Positions 60,095 to 64,000 of a stretch of 64,000 nt of DNA are shown in pieces. The stretch covers positions 5,817 to 69,816 of the forward strand of contig JAZRWI010000112.1 of the NCBI GenBank assembly GCA_045599645.1, read 5' to 3'. Positions within the stretch are counted from its first letter, which is position 1. The number at the start of each line of letters is the position of its first letter. The position numbers and the translations under genes are program-made. The stretch comes from RUG334 sp045599645. Its GTDB lineage: Bacteria > Muiribacteriota > Ozemobacteria > Ozemobacterales > Ozemobacteraceae. Under the pieces are notes generated by a model. It did not search any database. It was not told the origin of the DNA and saw nothing but the letters and a program-made list of their open reading frames with translations.

Positions 60095-62833
60095 TTATTT
60101 TTTTATAATTGCTACTGTTAATGGTTCTAAAACGATTGAATCAGACTTAAAAACAATACCCTTTGGATTTTCTATTGCTTTAACACCTGATTTTTCTGCG
60201 TCAACGAGAACCGAAGCCCCTGTTAAATCTTCTGTTAAAGTGAATTTTCTCTGTTTTGCATCACAATTTGCAAAAACATAGTAAACATCACCAGTTTCAA
60301 CAGAACGGCAGCTATATGCAATAGCCAGGTCTTCCTTTTTAATTTCAGGAATTTCCAGCAGCTTAACATTATCGTCAACAGCTTCAATAGTACCAAGTCT
60401 GAAAGCGTCTGTAGATTTTCTAAGAGCAATTAATCCCTTTGCATATTCAACGGTTGCAACGCTGACAGGAGATTTTTCTGCATTCATAGCTCTGAGCCAG
60501 TCAAATTTATTTACTGCGTCAGAAGAGTCATATGAGTCATGAATGAAATAAGGATGTTTAAATGGATTGCCATTCTTATCAGACAATTCATGATATTTCT
60601 GTTCAGGAACACCGTCAGTTAGCCACTGCTTAGTGCGGCCATATTCCTGACCGGCATGAATAAATGCAGTTCCCTGAGAGGTCAATACAAATGCCAAGCC
60701 AAGACGTGCTCTCTTATGCAATTCAGCATAGTTCTGAGAGTTTTCCGGATCAAGTTTAGTAGCCTGAGCAATGCAGTCAAATGAAGTCAGGTTGTCATGA
60801 GCTTCAATATACTGAACAACAGAACCAGGAGATGAAGTCTTGAAATTAGTTGGCTGGCCTTTAATATTATTGAAAATCAGCTCAATGCTTCTTGCGCCAC
60901 CAGTTAAGAATCTTGGTTCACCTTCACTACCAAAACCGGATTTCATTTCGTTGCGCATTTCATCGCTGAAAGCACCAACATCCATGGTTTTGCACATCCA
61001 ATCCTGATCAGCACCTTTTCCTGCCAGAGCAGAATCTTCCTGATTACCCTTGAAGGTTCTCCAGCCTTCACCAATAAATATTGCCTTGGGATTAATTTCC
61101 TTTGCTGCGTCATAGCAAGCCTGAACAGCATCAGCAGTAGCATCGCCCATCATATCCCAGCGCATGCCATCAATTCCGTATTCCCTGAACCAATGCTTAA
61201 CAGAATCGGTCATAAGCTTTAAAGCCATTTTTCTGTTAGTAGCCAGGTTATTTCCGAAATCGCCTACAAAATTACCGTTCTGGTCTTTAAAGAAATAATA
61301 GTCTGGAACTATGTTATTCAAGAAGGTTGCATTGGCCATGTGGGTATAAACAACGTCAAGAATTACGCCCATTCCGGCTTCGTGGATTGCATTAATTAAT
61401 TCGCGCAATTCAGCTATTCTTAATTCAGCATCTTCCGGGTTTTCTGAATAAGCACCGTCCGGGGAAAAATAGTTCTGAGGGTCATAACCCCAGTTATAAT
61501 TACAGTTGCGAGCCTTATAGGTGTATTCAGGTTCACCCATTTTATATTCATCCCCGTAAAGCCATGCCATTACTGGGAGCAACTGAACATGGGTTACACC
61601 AAGCTTTTTGAGATAAGGCAGACGACCGATAAATGCCTTAAAGCTACCGAATCTACCAGTAAGATTTTTGGCTATTCTTGGGTCTGAAGTAAAATCTCTT
61701 ACATGGACTTCATAAATAATAGCGTCTTCTCGGCGGTTATAGCCCTTAATATCGGCCTTTGTAACACCTGGTTTAATATCTTTGATATTTACGATGGCAG
61801 CTTTTCCCATCAAATCATCACTTTCGCCGCCGTCGGAAGCATTAGGATTTACAGTTACAGGAGCCATAGACTTCGCATAAGGATCAAGCGCCTTAACAAC
61901 TTCGCGGCCAGGATTCTTGATTTCATACTGGTAATAGCAGCCTCTGAGGGAATCAACCTTACCAGCCATGTCTTCCAGGCTGACCTTTATTGCCCATACT
62001 CCCCTATCCTCGCGGTTCATTGTCTTCTTGGTAATGAAAGTATTCTGGGAATCCTTGCTATAGAAGCAAACAGAAACTTCCTCAGCCAATGGAGCCCAAA
62101 GCTTAATTACTGCTTCGTCATTTACCATGTTGCAGCCAAGGTCGTCACCGTCATATGCATAAACATCATCAATAAAACGCCAATCAAGAGCTGATGACAG
62201 GTTTCTTACACCATAATTCAAAACCAAAGGAAGCTTATCTGTAATTTTTCTGACGGTCTTAATTTCAACATCATAGCCTTCCAGAACAGTTACAGATTCT
62301 ATTTCAACAGGCTTCTTGTCAGAATCGGTAATATTTATTTCCTTTGCAAGCTTCTGAGCGTCCAAACCATCTTTTACGTTAAAAGTAACTCTTATTGTGT
62401 CTTCACCAATAATCATTGCTTTTTTCATGGTAGCTGTAAAGGTTAAATCCGGACTGTCATAAATATTGCTGTCGTTAGCGCGGAGATACACATCGCGACT
62501 GTCTGTAAGATAAACAGTTCTGTTATCTTCCAGCTTGTTTCCATCTTTTGTATTCAAAATAAGAAAACTAACCTGTGAAGGCTTTGAATTTAATTCAACT
62601 TCAAAATAAGCGCCAAATGAATCTTTACCAGCTATCTTTGTTGCACCTGTAGGCCAGTCTCTGGAAGGATTCTTAACATGATCCCAAAGCCAGATACCAA
62701 GATTATCATAGGCCATATCCGGTCTGGAATAATGTATTTTTAATATATCTTCAGCAGAAACAGCAGAACCGGAAAAGCAAAGCAAAGCCATTGCAGCCGT
62801 AGCAGTTTTCTTAAAAAAGCTGGAAAGATTCAT
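60095..62833 (-). CDS. Secreted type I pullulanase-like GH13 enzyme
   Basis: A 912-residue paralogue of the downstream gene, colinear from the PUD/CBM41-like domain (IHYSRPDMAYDNLGIWLW) to the end. Residues 1-26 are a signal peptide ending SGSAVSA. YNWGYDPQNYF, catalytic GMRWDMMGD (~556), IFIGEGW (~588) and YIEAHDN (~677) are intact. It would debranch starch or pullulan outside the cytoplasm, feeding products to cells whose second copy acts inside. TAGGAG precedes the ATG. It lies 44 bases after the flavodoxin-fold gene. Confidence 0.92.
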   Translation of the reverse strand: MNLSSFFKKTATAAMALLCFSGSAVSAEDILKIHYSRPDMAYDNLGIWLWDHVKNPSRDWPTGATKIAGKDSFGAYFEVELNSKPSQVSFLILNTKDGNKLEDNRTVYLTDSRDVYLRANDSNIYDSPDLTFTATMKKAMIIGEDTIRVTFNVKDGLDAQKLAKEINITDSDKKPVEIESVTVLEGYDVEIKTVRKITDKLPLVLNYGVRNLSSALDWRFIDDVYAYDGDDLGCNMVNDEAVIKLWAPLAEEVSVCFYSKDSQNTFITKKTMNREDRGVWAIKVSLEDMAGKVDSLRGCYYQYEIKNPGREVVKALDPYAKSMAPVTVNPNASDGGESDDLMGKAAIVNIKDIKPGVTKADIKGYNRREDAIIYEVHVRDFTSDPRIAKNLTGRFGSFKAFIGRLPYLKKLGVTHVQLLPVMAWLYGDEYKMGEPEYTYKARNCNYNWGYDPQNYFSPDGAYSENPEDAELRIAELRELINAIHEAGMGVILDVVYTHMANATFLNNIVPDYYFFKDQNGNFVGDFGNNLATNRKMALKLMTDSVKHWFREYGIDGMRWDMMGDATADAVQACYDAAKEINPKAIFIGEGWRTFKGNQEDSALAGKGADQDWMCKTMDVGAFSDEMRNEMKSGFGSEGEPRFLTGGARSIELIFNNIKGQPTNFKTSSPGSVVQYIEAHDNLTSFDCIAQATKLDPENSQNYAELHKRARLGLAFVLTSQGTAFIHAGQEYGRTKQWLTDGVPEQKYHELSDKNGNPFKHPYFIHDSYDSSDAVNKFDWLRAMNAEKSPVSVATVEYAKGLIALRKSTDAFRLGTIEAVDDNVKLLEIPEIKKEDLAIAYSCRSVETGDVYYVFANCDAKQRKFTLTEDLTGASVLVDAEKSGVKAIENPKGIVFKSDSIVLEPLTVAIIKK

Positions 62834-62876
62834 CGTTTTATCTCCTAATAGTCAGTCTATCTTGTCTAAGACGGTA

Positions 62877-63494
62877 TTAATCAATAAAGTTAGTAGAAAT
62901 TCTTTTTTCTACTTCAGGAAGTGGCATATCCTTTTTGGCAAGTTCTAGGCTCTTCATAAGGTATGTCATATTTTCTGCAAGGGTTCTCATAGTCTGAAGA
63001 CCTTCGCCGTCCTTTTCAGCATCACCTGGAACACGACCATGAATGCTGTTCCAATACTGGCTGGAAGCTACTGGCATACCACAGATTGTAAAGAATTTAT
63101 TCAATTCATCAAAGCTTGAAGAACAACCGCCACGGCGGGCGCATACAACGCTTGCACCAACCTTATAGCGTTTGTCAAAATGGCTGCTGTAAAACATTCT
63201 CTGAAGAAGTGCTACCAGAGTAGCATTAGCTGAAGCAAAATAAACAGGGCTTCCAACTACGAGACCATCTGAGGCTTCAAACTTAGCTGCGACTTCATTA
63301 ACAGCATCATTAAAAGCGCATTTTCCCGTCTGAGCACAAGAATGACAAGCAACGCAGCCTCTAATATCCTTATTACCTATGTGTACAATTTCTGTTTCAA
63401 TTCCATGCTTAGCAAAAACCTTTTCCATTTCCTTCAAGGCTATTGCAGTATTTCCATCTTTATTCGGAGAACCATTCAACATCAAAACTTTCAT
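62877..63494 (-). CDS. NADPH-dependent FMN reductase family (flavodoxin-fold) protein
   Basis: A 205-residue flavoprotein with the FMN-binding LMLNGSPNKDGNTAIAL, the Cys cluster GCVACHSCAQTGKC and SDGLVVGSPVYFASANATL, as in the iron-sulfur/multimeric flavodoxin group. Such proteins transfer electrons or reduce quinones and nitro compounds in anaerobes. AGAGGAG precedes ATG 63494. It probably heads a unit with the pullulanases. Confidence 0.9.
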   Translation of the reverse strand: MKVLMLNGSPNKDGNTAIALKEMEKVFAKHGIETEIVHIGNKDIRGCVACHSCAQTGKCAFNDAVNEVAAKFEASDGLVVGSPVYFASANATLVALLQRMFYSSHFDKRYKVGASVVCARRGGCSSSFDELNKFFTICGMPVASSQYWNSIHGRVPGDAEKDGEGLQTMRTLAENMTYLMKSLELAKKDMPLPEVEKRISTNFID

Positions 63495-63574
63495 AATTTA
63501 CTCCTCTAGTTTTTTATGAAATTATACATTTAAAAATGGAGTTTGCATAGTTTTACGAATAATTAGCTAAAACG

Positions 63575-63605
63575 AAACAAGCCACTCATTTTGAGTGGCT
63601 TGTTT
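63575..63605. terminator. Terminator after tRNA-Leu
   Basis: A 14-base stem AAACAAGCCACTCA with TGAGTGGCTTGTTT, loop TTT. On the minus strand it ends the tRNA-Leu transcript before the reductase gene. Confidence 0.85.
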
Positions 63606-63684
63606 AATATATATGTAAGCTCCGCCTGCACTAGAATATGTGAGCCTTAGCTCGTCAGGCCGAGGTTATGGTCTGTGGAAACAG

Positions 63685-63769
63685 TGCCCGGAGCGGGACT
63701 TGAACCCGCAAGTCCTATACGGACACAAGAACCTGAATCTTGCGTGTTTGCCAATTTCACCATCTGGGC
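63685..63769 (-). tRNA. tRNA-Leu (anticodon CAG)
   Basis: The minus strand folds as a class II tRNA of 85 bases: acceptor GCCCAGA, D arm TGGTGAAATTGGCAAACAC, anticodon stem CAAGA/TCTTG with loop TTCAGGT, a long variable arm, T arm GCGGGTTCAAGTCCCGC and discriminator A. One A-C mismatch lies in the acceptor stem. The CCA end is not encoded. Confidence 0.97.
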
Positions 63770-63793
63770 ATACGTTGTTTCAACGTGTGAGCG

Positions 63794-63822
63794 ATAATAT
63801 CACTTTCATATTCTAAAGTCAA
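63794..63822 (-). promoter_or_regulatory. Promoter of tRNA-Leu
   Basis: On the minus strand TTGACT (63822-63817), 17 bases, TATTAT (63799-63794), placing the start about 15-20 bases before the tRNA. Confidence 0.8.
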
Positions 63823-63887
63823 ATTATTTTTCATCCAACTTTTGTCCTCCCTCAAGAGACGTTACTGTTCACAGGTTATCTTGTAAA

Positions 63888-63931
63888 AAAAATCCCGATG
63901 TAGTAAGCTGTCTGCTTTTCTCATCGGGATT
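63888..63931 (-). terminator. Terminator of a minus-strand gene at the window edge
   Basis: AATCCCGATG and CATCGGGATT form a perfect stem around a 23-base loop. On the minus strand it is followed by eight T residues. Confidence 0.85.
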
Positions 63932-63941
63932 TTCGTGACTG

Positions 63942-64000
63942 CTAACTGTTGAATAGCTCAGCGCACTCAAGGAAGACGTTGGCACCGCTTTTCTGGCGTA
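63942..64000 (-). CDS. C-terminal end of an unidentified protein (partial)
   Basis: One minus-strand frame stays open from 64000 to a TAG at 63942, reading QKSGANVFLECAELFNS, eleven bases before a strong terminator. Other frames stop sooner or lack a good stop position. Too short to identify. Confidence 0.45.
   Translation of the reverse strand, partial: RQKSGANVFLECAELFNS

Noticed and set aside
63606..63684. Second tRNA or small RNA between terminator and tRNA-Leu
   Set aside because: No cloverleaf or T-loop consensus can be drawn from these 79 bases.

Overview
The window reads as a chromosomal segment of an AT-rich, probably anaerobic, diderm-like bacterium. The reasons are lipoproteins, very long Ig-like surface proteins ending in a FlgD/T9SS-like C-terminal domain, a dcw cell-wall cluster whose MurE carries the DNPR motif of meso-diaminopimelate enzymes, secreted clostripain-type peptidase and pullulanases. 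The unusual mix (GerW/DUF2953 pair, giant Ig-like protein, C11 peptidase, Tim44/TerB protein) would fit a deep-branching lineage such as Candidatus Riflebacteria, but that is inference without any marker-gene comparison. Translation uses the standard code, with frequent GTG and some TTG starts.

Layout. 1-13.3 kb is ordinary backbone: a truncated membrane PAS sensor, a cNMP-binding/ParA fusion, GerW and DUF2953 proteins, a lipid kinase, an iron alcohol dehydrogenase and a Tim44/TerB protein on the minus strand. These are followed on the plus strand by HU and a PP2C phosphatase - TPR membrane protein - Ser/Thr kinase - small protein signalling cluster, and by YbaB on the minus strand. 13.4-23.8 kb holds a 2,949-residue Ig-like surface protein (minus) divergent from a lipoprotein. 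23.9-34.2 kb is the cell-wall/division cluster transcribed leftward in the order ftsL, rsmH, ftsI, murE, murF, mraY, headed by a secreted clostripain-like peptidase. 34.2-37.6 kb carries ttcA, yccF, an EamA permease and an Ntn-hydrolase lipoprotein.

37.6-55.7 kb is an accessory island with no visible integrase or transposase. It contains a foreign-looking leuA-type gene, two AAA/DUF4143 ATPases, a hipBA module with three evenly spaced operators, a RelB-type antitoxin whose PIN toxin has been cut off after about 17 residues, and a four-gene defence-type operon (DUF499 ATPase, DUF3780, DUF1156 adenine methyltransferase, PLD-SNF2 helicase). That operon is divergent from an XRE regulator across a double palindrome. 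The island also holds an XRE-DUF4065 (Panacea) antitoxin/toxin pair and decayed pieces of neighbouring genes. A perfect 52-bp direct repeat flanks a 12.3-kb segment that includes the whole defence operon; one copy lies in the live Panacea locus and the other sits exactly where the PIN toxin was cut.

55.8-64 kb returns to backbone: an anchored protein of unknown function, a possible 38-residue small gene, a tandem pair of type I pullulanase paralogues (one cytoplasmic, one secreted), a flavodoxin-fold reductase, a tRNA-Leu(CAG) with its own promoter, and the last codons of a further minus-strand gene.

The best candidates for a little-described system are the PglZ-less DUF499/DUF3780/DUF1156/helicase module with its divergent XRE operator, and the island architecture of repeat-bounded toxin-antitoxin relics around it.
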